Shown piece by piece: positions 1 through 7,202 of a stretch of 64,000 nucleotides of DNA (positions within the stretch are counted from its first letter, which is position 1; each line of letters starts with the position of its first letter). Source of the stretch: BOKV01 sp041739225 (GTDB lineage: Bacteria > Pseudomonadota > Alphaproteobacteria > Rhizobiales > Rhizobiaceae); NCBI GenBank assembly GCA_041739225.1, contig JBGSOG010000079.1, positions 15,617 through 79,616 on the forward strand. The letters are read 5' to 3'. Under the pieces are notes generated by a model. The model was not told where the DNA came from. It did not search any database and saw only the letters and a list, made by a program, of their open reading frames with translations. The position numbers and the translations under genes were made by a program.

Positions 1-120
1 GTCGCCATCTGCATGGTCCGCCAGCAGATCGCGAAACCGGCCTTGGGTGAAATGATAGTGCCGCTCGTGGTGCCACAGCGTGTCGTCTGCATCAAAGGCA
101 ATGGTGGTGATCGATTTCAT
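1..120 (-). CDS. HAD-superfamily hydrolase, N-terminal part only (cut by window edge)
   Basis: The first 40 codons, read leftwards from an ATG at 120, contain FDADDTLWHHE, which fits HAD motif I (DxDxT, nucleophile Asp plus general acid Asp). The family hydrolyses phosphate esters of small molecules, and the substrate cannot be told from this fragment. The start codon overlaps the stop of the DUF1638 gene in an ATGA arrangement, so the two are translationally coupled in one minus-strand operon. The rest of the gene lies left of the window. Confidence 0.8.
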   Translation of the reverse strand, partial: MKSITTIAFDADDTLWHHERHYHFTQGRFRDLLADHADGD

Positions 121-740
121 TGTGGATTGATCCCCTCCATACTCTGTGCCAAATCGCCATAGCCGGTTCGTACCCGCTCATAGCGCAGGCCGAGCTTTTG
201 TGCGGCGGCCTGTGCCCTGCGGTCAAGTTCGGCGTCGTCGGACTGGGCCAGATAAACCAGCTTTTCGTAATTGCCGAAATACATGTCGCGCAGTTCCGGG
301 TGGCGGTCGAGGCCGAGGGGGCGGGTGACGAAAGCATCAAACTGGCGGGCAAGAAAATCCGTCAGGAAAAAGGCGCGCATGGTCTCTTCACCCAGCGCCT
401 CGAATTCGGCGTTGCCGAGGAAAAACGAATAGCAATGCGGCCCGGGAATGCGTTCCACGCCATGGCGGGCACAGACAGCGTCAAGGAGGCCGCCGGTGCC
501 GCAATCTGCATAGGCGATGAAGATGCGCTCAATGCCGACGGCGCGCGCCTCGGTGATTTCGCGCTCAACTTCCGGGGCTATTTTTTCCGGATGGTTGTGC
601 AGGATGGCCGGCAGGCAAGTCAGTTCGACGTGGTCCATGCCGTTGGCAGCGAGAACGGCTATTGTTTCGCGCGCGATCGCCCCGCAGGCGATGATGCGGA
701 TGCGGGCCGGTTCAAGTTGTGATTCAGCTTCAATTGCCAT
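117..740 (-). CDS. DUF1638 domain-containing protein
   Basis: A 207-residue soluble protein with no signal peptide or membrane segment. Its layout (IIACGA near the N-terminus, a central YADCGTGG segment, a C-terminal GYGDL) fits DUF1638, a family of unknown biochemistry that I recall beside corrinoid methyltransferase and betaine-demethylation genes in rhizobia. The nearby corrinoid protein, MttB homologue and Bmt support a one-carbon role, but that is inference. The first 21 codons and the 47 bp upstream are duplicated exactly 1300 bp away (1978-2087). This copy is intact. Confidence 0.75.
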   Translation of the reverse strand: MAIEAESQLEPARIRIIACGAIARETIAVLAANGMDHVELTCLPAILHNHPEKIAPEVEREITEARAVGIERIFIAYADCGTGGLLDAVCARHGVERIPGPHCYSFFLGNAEFEALGEETMRAFFLTDFLARQFDAFVTRPLGLDRHPELRDMYFGNYEKLVYLAQSDDAELDRRAQAAAQKLGLRYERVRTGYGDLAQSMEGINPQ

Positions 741-787
741 GGTGATTCAGGCTGGCGCGGAAGCGCCTTGAATGCAAACAGAAAAAC
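678..787. repeat. 110-bp perfect direct repeat, copy A
   Basis: Positions 678-787 are identical to 1978-2087, an offset of exactly 1300 bp. The repeat covers the start codon and first 21 codons of the DUF1638 gene (up to 740) and its upstream sequence (741-787). Identity stops abruptly at both ends. The DNA between the copies is much more AT-rich than the flanks, which suggests an insertion that duplicated or recombined at this site. Confidence 0.93.
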
Positions 788-1977
788 AGAAGGCAAGCTA
801 CAGATTTTCCGGTAAATTGCCGGTCAGCAGATATACAATCCAAAAGCAACAACAAGTTAAAAAATTTGTTTTTGGGTAGATGATTTTGCAACTATTTTAG
901 TCCTAGCGTTTCTAAAAAGTGCCCCGCAAGTTTTCTAGCGCCCTTCGAATTTGCGTGTATTTCATCATTCCATTCGTTTCCTATTTTATTTCGGAAATCT
1001 ACAATTACGCTATTTTTCAATTTTTTCTCCAAATCCAGAAGCATATCGTAATACTTATCTATCATTTTTTTGACAATATTTCTTTGAAGGTATGTTTTTC
1101 CATTATATCCGAGCGCCTCGAAGCGCCGGCCCAGAAAAATTCCATCAGGTTCGGGCCTTGCGTAATCATAGCCATGGAAAATGACCTTGGTGTCTTTGCC
1201 TGTCCAGACTTTAACTTCCTTTGAGATACTATCGAGATGATAACTTGACACATCAAGAAAATTATCAAATTCAACTTCTTTTATGTATGCAGATGGTGGT
1301 TTTTGCTCGCCAACTTCCTCGAATTTATGAACATAAAATTTTAAATTTACAAAGAAATCGACACCACCGCCAGAGAAAATGAAATAATCATGTATTCCTG
1401 ATTGCAGTCCAACCTTATACTGTTTGGTGATAACCATGTTAGAAAGCGTATCCCCCGGCCAACCAATATTGGATACTTCAAAGCCAAAACCACTCATCTT
1501 GCTTCCCAGCACATCTACAAAAGTCATTGGCTGACCTGGCACGCCATGGAATATGTTTACCCATGAATCTCCCTCAGCAAGAAATTTAAGCGTCCTCTTG
1601 TGTTTCTCTGGCGACTGATCCGTGAACGCGGCGTGCAGAATTTCTTCATTGCTGTCGCTTTGTAAATCGGCAGGATCAAACCCGTCCCGAAAAGCCAATT
1701 TGAAAATTTTGTCTGGATGGGGCTGAGCTTTGAACAGCCTAGAAATCTTGGAATTGCTCATTGCAAGCTTCCTTTCCAACGTCTCGCAAAATTACTTTGA
1801 CAAAATAAGAGGATATAAGAGTCCAATGAAAAGTAAATATATGAGCAATGATTGCAAGCATTGAATTTTCACAAACCGGCCCGATACAAATATATTTTGC
1901 CTCATAAAATATCGCGCTCTGGAGGACGCACGCACTTCGGTGAAAAAAGTACTTTGGAAAAAAGTAGTAACTGAACC
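788..1977. mobile_element. AT-rich inserted segment between 110-bp direct repeats (putative cassette)
   Basis: This 1190-bp segment is visibly AT-rich with long A and T runs, unlike everything around it. It carries one real gene, the SGNH-like protein on the minus strand. No transposase, integrase or terminal inverted repeat is present, so it is not an autonomous IS. The flanking perfect 110-bp direct repeats look like the result of integration by homologous or site-specific recombination at the 5' end of the DUF1638 gene. The mechanism is inference. Confidence 0.6.
892..1760 (-). CDS. SGNH/GDSL-like hydrolase, cargo of the AT-rich segment
   Basis: A 289-residue protein. The SGNH signature is recognisable in order: block I as LAEGDSW (Ser66, GDSW rather than GDSL), a Gly in NIGWPGD near residue 100 (block II), block III as SGGGVDF (131-135, usual Asn missing), and block V as DEIH (Asp266, His269). 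The family contains esterases, lipases and carbohydrate deacetylases; the substrate is unknown. There is no signal peptide. I chose the ATG at 1760 because AAGGAAG lies a normal distance upstream; a TTG at 1779 would add six residues. Base composition differs sharply from its neighbours, suggesting horizontal gain. Confidence 0.65.
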
Positions 1978-2040
1978 CGCCCCGCAGGCGATGATGCGGA
2001 TGCGGGCCGGTTCAAGTTGTGATTCAGCTTCAATTGCCAT
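1792..2040 (-). pseudogene. Duplicated 5' fragment of the DUF1638 gene, fused to unrelated codons
   Basis: The reading frame opens with the exact first 21 residues of the DUF1638 protein, encoded in repeat copy B, then runs into the AT-rich segment as unrelated sequence and stops at 1792, 31 bp before the SGNH gene start. It is best read as a truncated by-product of the insertion. It does place the duplicated DUF1638 upstream region in front of the SGNH gene, so it may work as an expression leader. Whether the chimeric 82-residue peptide is made is unknown. Confidence 0.5.
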
Positions 2041-2087
2041 GGTGATTCAGGCTGGCGCGGAAGCGCCTTGAATGCAAACAGAAAAAC
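1978..2087. repeat. 110-bp perfect direct repeat, copy B
   Basis: This copy is identical to 678-787. It contains a second copy of the DUF1638 start codon and upstream DNA. Beyond its right edge the GC-rich sequence leading into bciA begins, so this junction is probably the ancestral upstream context of the DUF1638 gene. Confidence 0.93.
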
Positions 2088-2090
2088 GAC

Positions 2091-3158
2091 ATGCTGTGTT
2101 GGGGTTTGGCCCGGCAGATCGACATGGTTGCGAAAGACGCTGAACAAATGGATGAAGCAGGCAAAGTGGCAGGAAACAGGGCAAAGCGCATGCGGGTGCT
2201 GGTGCCGGGGGCCAGCGGTACCATCGGGCGCGCAACAGTCGCGGCGCTGGCAAGCCATGGTCATGATGTTGTTGGTCTGGTGCGCAAAGGCGCTCAAGCC
2301 AAGCTGTCGGCGCTGGCGGAATTTGCCGGAGCAACCATTGTTGAAAGTGAAGTCACTGAAAAGGAATTGTTGCTGCGCGACGTGTTTTCCGGTGCGCGTT
2401 TTGATGCGATTGTTTCCTGCCTTGCCTCACGCACCGGCGCGCCGCGTGATGCCTGGGCCATCGACCACCGGGCGCAACTGAATTTGCTGGATCTGGCGAA
2501 GGAAAGCCGCGTCAGCCAATTCGTGCTGTTGTCGGCGATCTGTGTGCAGATGCCGCTGCTGGAGTTTCAGCGGGCCAAGCTGGCTTTTGAAGCTGCGTTG
2601 CGAGCCAGCGGTTTGCGATGGTCGATTGTCCGGCCGACGGCGTTTTTCAAGTCGCTTTCGGGGCAGGCACAGCGGGTGCGGGACGGGCGGCCGTTTCTGG
2701 TTTTCGGCGACGGGAAACTGACGGCATGCAAGCCGATTTCGGATCGCGACACCGGCGAGTTTCTGGCGCGGTGCCTGACCGACGAGAGCCTTGCCAACCG
2801 CATCCTGCCTGTCGGCGGTCCGGGAAATGCAATCACGCCGCTCGACCAGGGGGAAATGCTTTTTTCAGCTTTCGCCATGAAGCCGCGTTTCCGGCATGTA
2901 CCGGTGGCAATGATCGACGCGATCATTGGTGGCTTGTCGATTGCCGGTTTTCTCTCTTCGGGTGCGGCGGAAAAGGCAGAACTTGCCCGGATTGGCCGAT
3001 ACTATGCAACGCAATCCATGCTCGTACTGGACGAAACAACCGGTCGCTACAGTGCCGCGCTTACGCCGACTTTTGGAGCCGATACGCTGGAAGCGCATTA
3101 CCGGCGCCTGGCGCACGGAGAAGTGGATGTCGGCCTGGGTGAACACGCGGTGTTCTGA
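2091..3158 (+). CDS. bciA: Divinyl (proto)chlorophyllide 8-vinyl-reductase, BciA type
   Basis: An atypical short-chain dehydrogenase that reduces the C8 vinyl group of divinyl chlorophyllides with NADPH in (bacterio)chlorophyll synthesis. The N-terminal Rossmann motif GASGTIG is followed by segments I recognise from BciA: VSCLASR, LLSAICVQMPLLEFQRAK, IVRPTAFFKSL, GDGKLTACKPIS and IGRYYATQSMLVLD. Length is normal for BciA. The start is uncertain: ATGs at 2091, 2124, 2148 and 2190 are all in frame and none has a strong ribosome site; the fold needs only the part from 2190. The gene is convergent with the corrinoid protein gene. No other pigment gene is in view. Confidence 0.82.
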   Translation: MLCWGLARQIDMVAKDAEQMDEAGKVAGNRAKRMRVLVPGASGTIGRATVAALASHGHDVVGLVRKGAQAKLSALAEFAGATIVESEVTEKELLLRDVFSGARFDAIVSCLASRTGAPRDAWAIDHRAQLNLLDLAKESRVSQFVLLSAICVQMPLLEFQRAKLAFEAALRASGLRWSIVRPTAFFKSLSGQAQRVRDGRPFLVFGDGKLTACKPISDRDTGEFLARCLTDESLANRILPVGGPGNAITPLDQGEMLFSAFAMKPRFRHVPVAMIDAIIGGLSIAGFLSSGAAEKAELARIGRYYATQSMLVLDETTGRYSAALTPTFGADTLEAHYRRLAHGEVDVGLGEHAVF

Positions 3159-3181
3159 AAAAGGCGGGCCTCAAGCCCGCC
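3158..3181 (-). terminator. Rho-independent terminator for the corrinoid protein gene
   Basis: A perfect GGCGGGC-ctcaa-GCCCGCC stem (3163-3181) is followed, reading on the minus strand, by five Ts (3158-3162). It sits between the convergent bciA and corrinoid protein genes and may also stop bciA transcription, although the plus strand has no good U-run. Confidence 0.8.
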
Positions 3182-3206
3182 TTGAACCTGCTTTGAAGAT
3201 TGAATC

Positions 3207-3896
3207 TCAGCGCTGGTTGTGGCGGCGGGCGACATAATCCTTTGCGGTTTCCACCGCCACTGCCGCGTCGCGGCAATAGGCATCGGCGCCAATGGCCTTG
3301 CTGAATTCCTCGTTGAGCGGTGCCCCGCCAACCAGAACGACGTAATCGTCGCGAATGCCTTTCTGGATCATCGTGTCGATGACGACTTTCATGTAGGGCA
3401 TGGTGGTGGTCAAAAGCGCCGACATGCCAAGAATGTCTGGCTTGTGGGTTTCGAGTGCATTCAGGTATTTGTCGACGTCGGAGTTGATGCCCAGGTCGTA
3501 GACGTCAAAGCCGGCGCCTTCCATCATCATGCCTACAAGGTTCTTGCCGATGTCGTGGATGTCGCCCTTGACAGTGCCGATGACCATGGAACCAAGTTTC
3601 GGGGCGCCGGTTTCGGCGAGCAACGGGCGCAGGATGTTCATGCCTGTCTTCATTGCATTGGCAGCCAATAGCACTTCGGGAACGAAAAGGATGCCGTCGC
3701 GGAAGTCGACGCCAACGATGCGCATGCCTTCGACCAATGCCTTTGTGAGAACTTCATAGGGAGTCCAGCCGCGTTCCAGCAGGATGTGCGTGGCTTCCTC
3801 GATCTCTTCCTTCAACCCGTCATACAGGTCGTCGTACATCTGAAGTACCAGATCGTCGTCGGAGAGTTCAGACAGGATGATTTCATCATCGGCCAT
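3207..3896 (-). CDS. Corrinoid (B12-binding) methyltransferase protein, MtbC/MttC-like
   Basis: A 229-residue protein with the two-domain layout of methanogen-type corrinoid carriers: a helical cap domain (about 10-95) and a Rossmann cobalamin domain. The diagnostic DxHxxG motif is DIHDIG (Asp112, His114, Gly117), with His114 as lower cobalt ligand, followed by downstream SALLTTTM and GGAPLN segments. It would carry the methyl group taken from a methylated amine by the MttB-family protein encoded divergently at 4205. Start: ATG at 3896 with AAGGGA upstream. It ends at a clear terminator, so it is probably monocistronic. Confidence 0.88.
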   Translation of the reverse strand: MADDEIILSELSDDDLVLQMYDDLYDGLKEEIEEATHILLERGWTPYEVLTKALVEGMRIVGVDFRDGILFVPEVLLAANAMKTGMNILRPLLAETGAPKLGSMVIGTVKGDIHDIGKNLVGMMMEGAGFDVYDLGINSDVDKYLNALETHKPDILGMSALLTTTMPYMKVVIDTMIQKGIRDDYVVLVGGAPLNEEFSKAIGADAYCRDAAVAVETAKDYVARRHNQR

Positions 3897-4204
3897 GTTT
3901 GGTTCCCTTGTGGCGGATATTCCGTTGCATGCATCTAGAATGCGTTTTTCCGGCGAAGACGGTGCCTGAAACGACTTTCGTTCCGATATTTGCGACCGAT
4001 CAGTCTCTTATGGCAAATAGGCGATAGTCATTGATTTGCCAAGCGGTGCAATTGTGCCCACGAGATTGGCAATTTGCGTCAAGCTGCGACGCTGGCAGGC
4101 GAAAGAACGGCGCGCCATGCGTTACGGTTGGCGGGAATTGATTGAAGGGAAGTGCTGCCGTCTGGCAGAAATGCTTCGTGTATCGCAAACAAGGACAGTC
4201 TGGC
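3897..4204. promoter_or_regulatory. Divergent promoter region, corrinoid protein / MttB homologue
   Basis: This 308-bp non-coding stretch separates two divergent genes of one pathway and must hold both promoters. The clearest structure is an inverted repeat TGGCAAAT (4011-4018) and ATTTGCCA (4034-4041) separated by 15 bp, with a related TTGGCAAT at 4066-4073. This suggests a site for a dimeric regulator shared by both genes. I cannot name the regulator and see no riboswitch. Confidence 0.45.
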
Positions 4205-5785
4205 ATGAGCGACATTGAAGTCACTGGCAGCGAACCGGCAGTGCCGGAAAATGCCCGACGCGGGCGTGGCGCAGGCGGCGGTGCGACAGCGCGGCGCCAG
4301 GCACGCAGTGCTGCAAGGCCGGTTTCCATGGCATTTATCACCCGCAATCTGGCACCAACCGACATCTTGTCTGCCGAAGCGGTGGAAATTATCGAGCACA
4401 ATGCCGACATCTTGATGGAGGAAGTCGGCGTTGAATTCCGCGAAGATGCAGAAGCGCTCAAAATGTGGAAGGATGCCGGTGCCGATGTGCGCGGCGAGCG
4501 GGTTCACCTGCCCAAAGGCCTTTGCCGCGAATTGATGAAGACCGCGCCACGCCAGTTCACGCAGCATGCGCGCAACAGCGAGCGCAACGTCGAAATCGGC
4601 GGGCGCCATACGGTGTTTGCACCGGTTTACGGCCCGCCTTTCGTGCGCGACCTGGACGGCAACCGGCGTTACGCGACCATCGCCGATTTCCGTGACTTTG
4701 TGAAACTCGCTTACATCGCACCAGCGATGCACCATTCCGGCGGCACGGTTTGCGAGCCGGTTGATGTGCCAGTCAACAAGCGCCACCTCGACATGGTGTA
4801 TACGCATGTGCGCTACTCCGACAAACCGTTCATGGGTTCAGTCACTGCGCCGGAGCGGGCAGAAGACACCGTGAAAATGGCACAATTGGTGTTTGGCGAA
4901 GATTTCGTTGACCGCAATTGCGTGCTGACAAGCCTGATCAACTGCAATTCGCCGATGGTGATGGATGCCACCATGCTCGGTGCGTTGAAGGTCTATGCCA
5001 AGGCCAACCAGGCTACGATCATCTCGCCGTTCATTGTTGGCGGGGCGATGAGCCCGGTAACGGTGGCAGGCACCCTGACGCAGGTCCTGTGCGAGGCAAC
5101 CAGCGCAATTGCATTTACCCAATTGTGCCGCAAAGGCGCACCGGTGATTTTTGGTACATTCGCTACTGCAATCTCGATGCAGTCGGGAGCGCCGTCGTTT
5201 GGCACGCCAGAGCCAGCCATGGTTTTGCTTGGAGCGGCGCAATTTGCCCGCAGGTACAATTTGCCGTTCCGCTCCGGCGGGGCGCTGACCGGTGCAAAAC
5301 TCCCGGATGCCCAGGCAGCCTATGAAAGCGCCAACACACTGTGGCCGGCAATGATGGGCGGCGTCAATTTCATGCTGCACGCAGCTGGATGGCTGGAAGG
5401 CGGGCTGGTTTCCTCGTTTGAAAAATTCGTCATGGATTGCGACCAGTTGGCTGCACACCAGAAGATGGCAGGTGGTATCGACATGAGCGAGAACGGCCAG
5501 GCGATGGGCGCAATCCGGGAGGTGGGGCCAGGCAATCATTATCTGGGTGCAACGCATACCCGTGAAAATTTCCAGACGGCGTTTCACGTCTCGAACGTTG
5601 CCGACAACAATTCGTTTGAGCAATGGGAGATCGAGGGTGGCAAGCGCACCGAAGAGCGGGCCAATACAATCGCCCGCCAATGGCTGGAACAATATGAGCC
5701 GCCGATGCTGGATCAGGGCATTGATGAATCGCTAAAGGATTTCATGCGGCAGAAAAAGGATTCAATGCCCGACGCCTTCACTTGA
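4205..5785 (+). CDS. Trimethylamine methyltransferase (MttB) family protein, non-pyrrolysine
   Basis: A 526-residue protein of the MttB superfamily, which moves a methyl group from quaternary or tertiary amines (glycine betaine, proline betaine, trimethylamine, others) to a corrinoid protein. It opens with an Arg/Gly/Ala-rich tail of about 35 residues before the TIM-barrel domain. The frame is open without an in-frame amber codon, so it is not a pyrrolysine-type trimethylamine enzyme; glycine-betaine-type activity is more likely but the substrate is not shown. The ATG at 4205 follows AAGGACA. The divergent corrinoid gene and the Fe-S protein gene downstream are its probable partners. Confidence 0.85.
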   Translation: MSDIEVTGSEPAVPENARRGRGAGGGATARRQARSAARPVSMAFITRNLAPTDILSAEAVEIIEHNADILMEEVGVEFREDAEALKMWKDAGADVRGERVHLPKGLCRELMKTAPRQFTQHARNSERNVEIGGRHTVFAPVYGPPFVRDLDGNRRYATIADFRDFVKLAYIAPAMHHSGGTVCEPVDVPVNKRHLDMVYTHVRYSDKPFMGSVTAPERAEDTVKMAQLVFGEDFVDRNCVLTSLINCNSPMVMDATMLGALKVYAKANQATIISPFIVGGAMSPVTVAGTLTQVLCEATSAIAFTQLCRKGAPVIFGTFATAISMQSGAPSFGTPEPAMVLLGAAQFARRYNLPFRSGGALTGAKLPDAQAAYESANTLWPAMMGGVNFMLHAAGWLEGGLVSSFEKFVMDCDQLAAHQKMAGGIDMSENGQAMGAIREVGPGNHYLGATHTRENFQTAFHVSNVADNNSFEQWEIEGGKRTEERANTIARQWLEQYEPPMLDQGIDESLKDFMRQKKDSMPDAFT

Positions 5786-5877
5786 AAGGGTCAAGACGCG
5801 CCTGAGGCTCACACACGGACGAACGTGGGCAACAAACTGCATCGCCAGGTTTGGGACGGGATTTTTCGCGTGATCGA

Positions 5878-6573
5878 ATGAGAAAGACCGCGACCTTGAC
5901 CGGGATTTTGCAGGAGTACGGCCTGCATTCACTGGGCTGGTTCCGGCTTGAGGCTTCGGACAATATTGCTGCTGGAAAAATGCAAGAAGGCGCGGTTGCC
6001 AATTTGTTTGGCAGCACCCGCGCAATGTGGGACATTTTCACCGAGAGTGCGGAATTTGACGATGGCCTAGCTGACCCGCTGGACCGTTTCACGAAGCGCA
6101 TTGTGCTCGACGCCATCGGTATTTCCGGGGAGCAAGCAAACGCGATATTCCCCTTCGGCGAGACGGTTTATCCGTTCCAACGGTTTGCCAAACGCGCCGC
6201 AGGGCTGCAGTCTTCTCCGCTCGGAATTTTGATGCATCCCCGCTATGGTTTGTGGCATGCGCTGCGTGCGGCTGTGGTTTTTACCGGTGGCGATCTTGTT
6301 TGCGATCCACTTGAGAAAATGATTCATCCCTGTGATGAATGTGTTGCAAAACCTTGCCTAAGTGCTTGTCCTGTAACTGCTTTTTCGGTTGACGGATTTG
6401 ATGTGGCGGCCTGTCGTTCATGGATTGATTCTACTTCAAGTTCCGGTTTTGATTCAACAGGGCCAGACTGCATGGCAGATGGCTGTGCGGCCCGCAATGC
6501 CTGTCCTGTCGGGCAGGAGTATCGATACAAACCGGACCAAATCCGTTTTCACATGCTGGCATTCAAAAAATAG
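5878..6573 (+). CDS. 4Fe-4S ferredoxin-like protein linked to corrinoid methyltransferase genes
   Basis: A 231-residue protein with two cysteine clusters near the C-terminus: CDECVAKPCLSACP and then CMADGCAARNACP, enough for two 4Fe-4S centres. The layout resembles the ferredoxin domain of epoxyqueuosine-reductase-like proteins. Beside an MttB homologue, a role in reductive reactivation of the corrinoid cofactor, as done by RamA elsewhere, is a reasonable guess but not shown. The start is uncertain: I took the ATG at 5878; a TTG at 5851 would add nine residues. It lies about 90 bp after the MttB gene, probably in the same transcript. Confidence 0.7.
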   Translation: MRKTATLTGILQEYGLHSLGWFRLEASDNIAAGKMQEGAVANLFGSTRAMWDIFTESAEFDDGLADPLDRFTKRIVLDAIGISGEQANAIFPFGETVYPFQRFAKRAAGLQSSPLGILMHPRYGLWHALRAAVVFTGGDLVCDPLEKMIHPCDECVAKPCLSACPVTAFSVDGFDVAACRSWIDSTSSSGFDSTGPDCMADGCAARNACPVGQEYRYKPDQIRFHMLAFKK

Positions 6574-6626
6574 TTTTGGCTGCCCAAGGATCGTCACGGC
6601 TTGAGCGTCCAAGTATCAGGATGAAC

Positions 6627-7202
6627 ATGGTCACGATTGAGGCGACGGCACCAGACGGCAAGGAAGACGATCATGACGGTCTGGCTCGACTGGCACAGGC
6701 CGGCGACCGGGCAGCTTTCGCGCGTCTGCTTGAAGCCAATTATGACCTGATATTTCGTATGGCCTGGCGTTGGAGCGGAAACCGCGAGGATGGCGAAGAC
6801 ATCGCCCAGGAAGTGTGCATGCGGCTCGGACGGACAATTGCCAGCTGGCGCGGCGAGGGTGCCTTTCGGACCTGGCTCCACCAGTTAACGCTCAATTCTG
6901 CCCGCGATCATCTGCGAAGCCGCAGCCGTCGAGGTCGCTTGGCGGAAGCAGTGAAAATTCATGCGCTTGTGGAAGAAGCAGTGCATTGCGAGCCTGGCGA
7001 TCCGGCGGAAGCGTTGTGGGGCGCAGTTCGTCAATTGCCGCCCAAGCAATGTGATGCGGTATTGCTCGTGCATGGTGAGGGGCTTTCACATGCGCAAGCA
7101 GCTGCCGCGATGAAATGCAGCGAAAGCACGATTTCATGGCACATTCACGAGGCCCGCAAGCGGCTGAAAATCCTGATGAAGGCTGGAGGCAGCCATGACT
7201 GA
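6627..7202 (+). CDS. ECF-family RNA polymerase sigma factor
   Basis: A 191-residue sigma-70 family protein with sigma region 2 (about 25-95, including NREDGEDIAQEV and the WRGEGAFRTWLHQL segment) and region 4 (about 125-185, helix-turn-helix around LSHAQAAAAMKCSESTISWHIHEARKRL). It would direct RNA polymerase to a stress or envelope regulon. The ATG at 6627 has AGG six bases upstream; an in-frame ATG at 6621 is also possible. Its end overlaps the start of the VWA-protein gene by 8 bp, so the two are coupled, and that membrane protein may control it. Confidence 0.88.
   Translation: MVTIEATAPDGKEDDHDGLARLAQAGDRAAFARLLEANYDLIFRMAWRWSGNREDGEDIAQEVCMRLGRTIASWRGEGAFRTWLHQLTLNSARDHLRSRSRRGRLAEAVKIHALVEEAVHCEPGDPAEALWGAVRQLPPKQCDAVLLVHGEGLSHAQAAAAMKCSESTISWHIHEARKRLKILMKAGGSHD

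Noticed and set aside
120..722. Open frame of 200 codons on the plus strand opposite the DUF1638 gene
   Set aside because: It mirrors the GC-rich codon pattern of the minus-strand gene and has no recognisable domain or ribosome site.
4205..5785. Pyrrolysine-containing trimethylamine methyltransferase
   Set aside because: The frame is open without an in-frame amber codon, so the protein belongs to the non-pyrrolysine branch.
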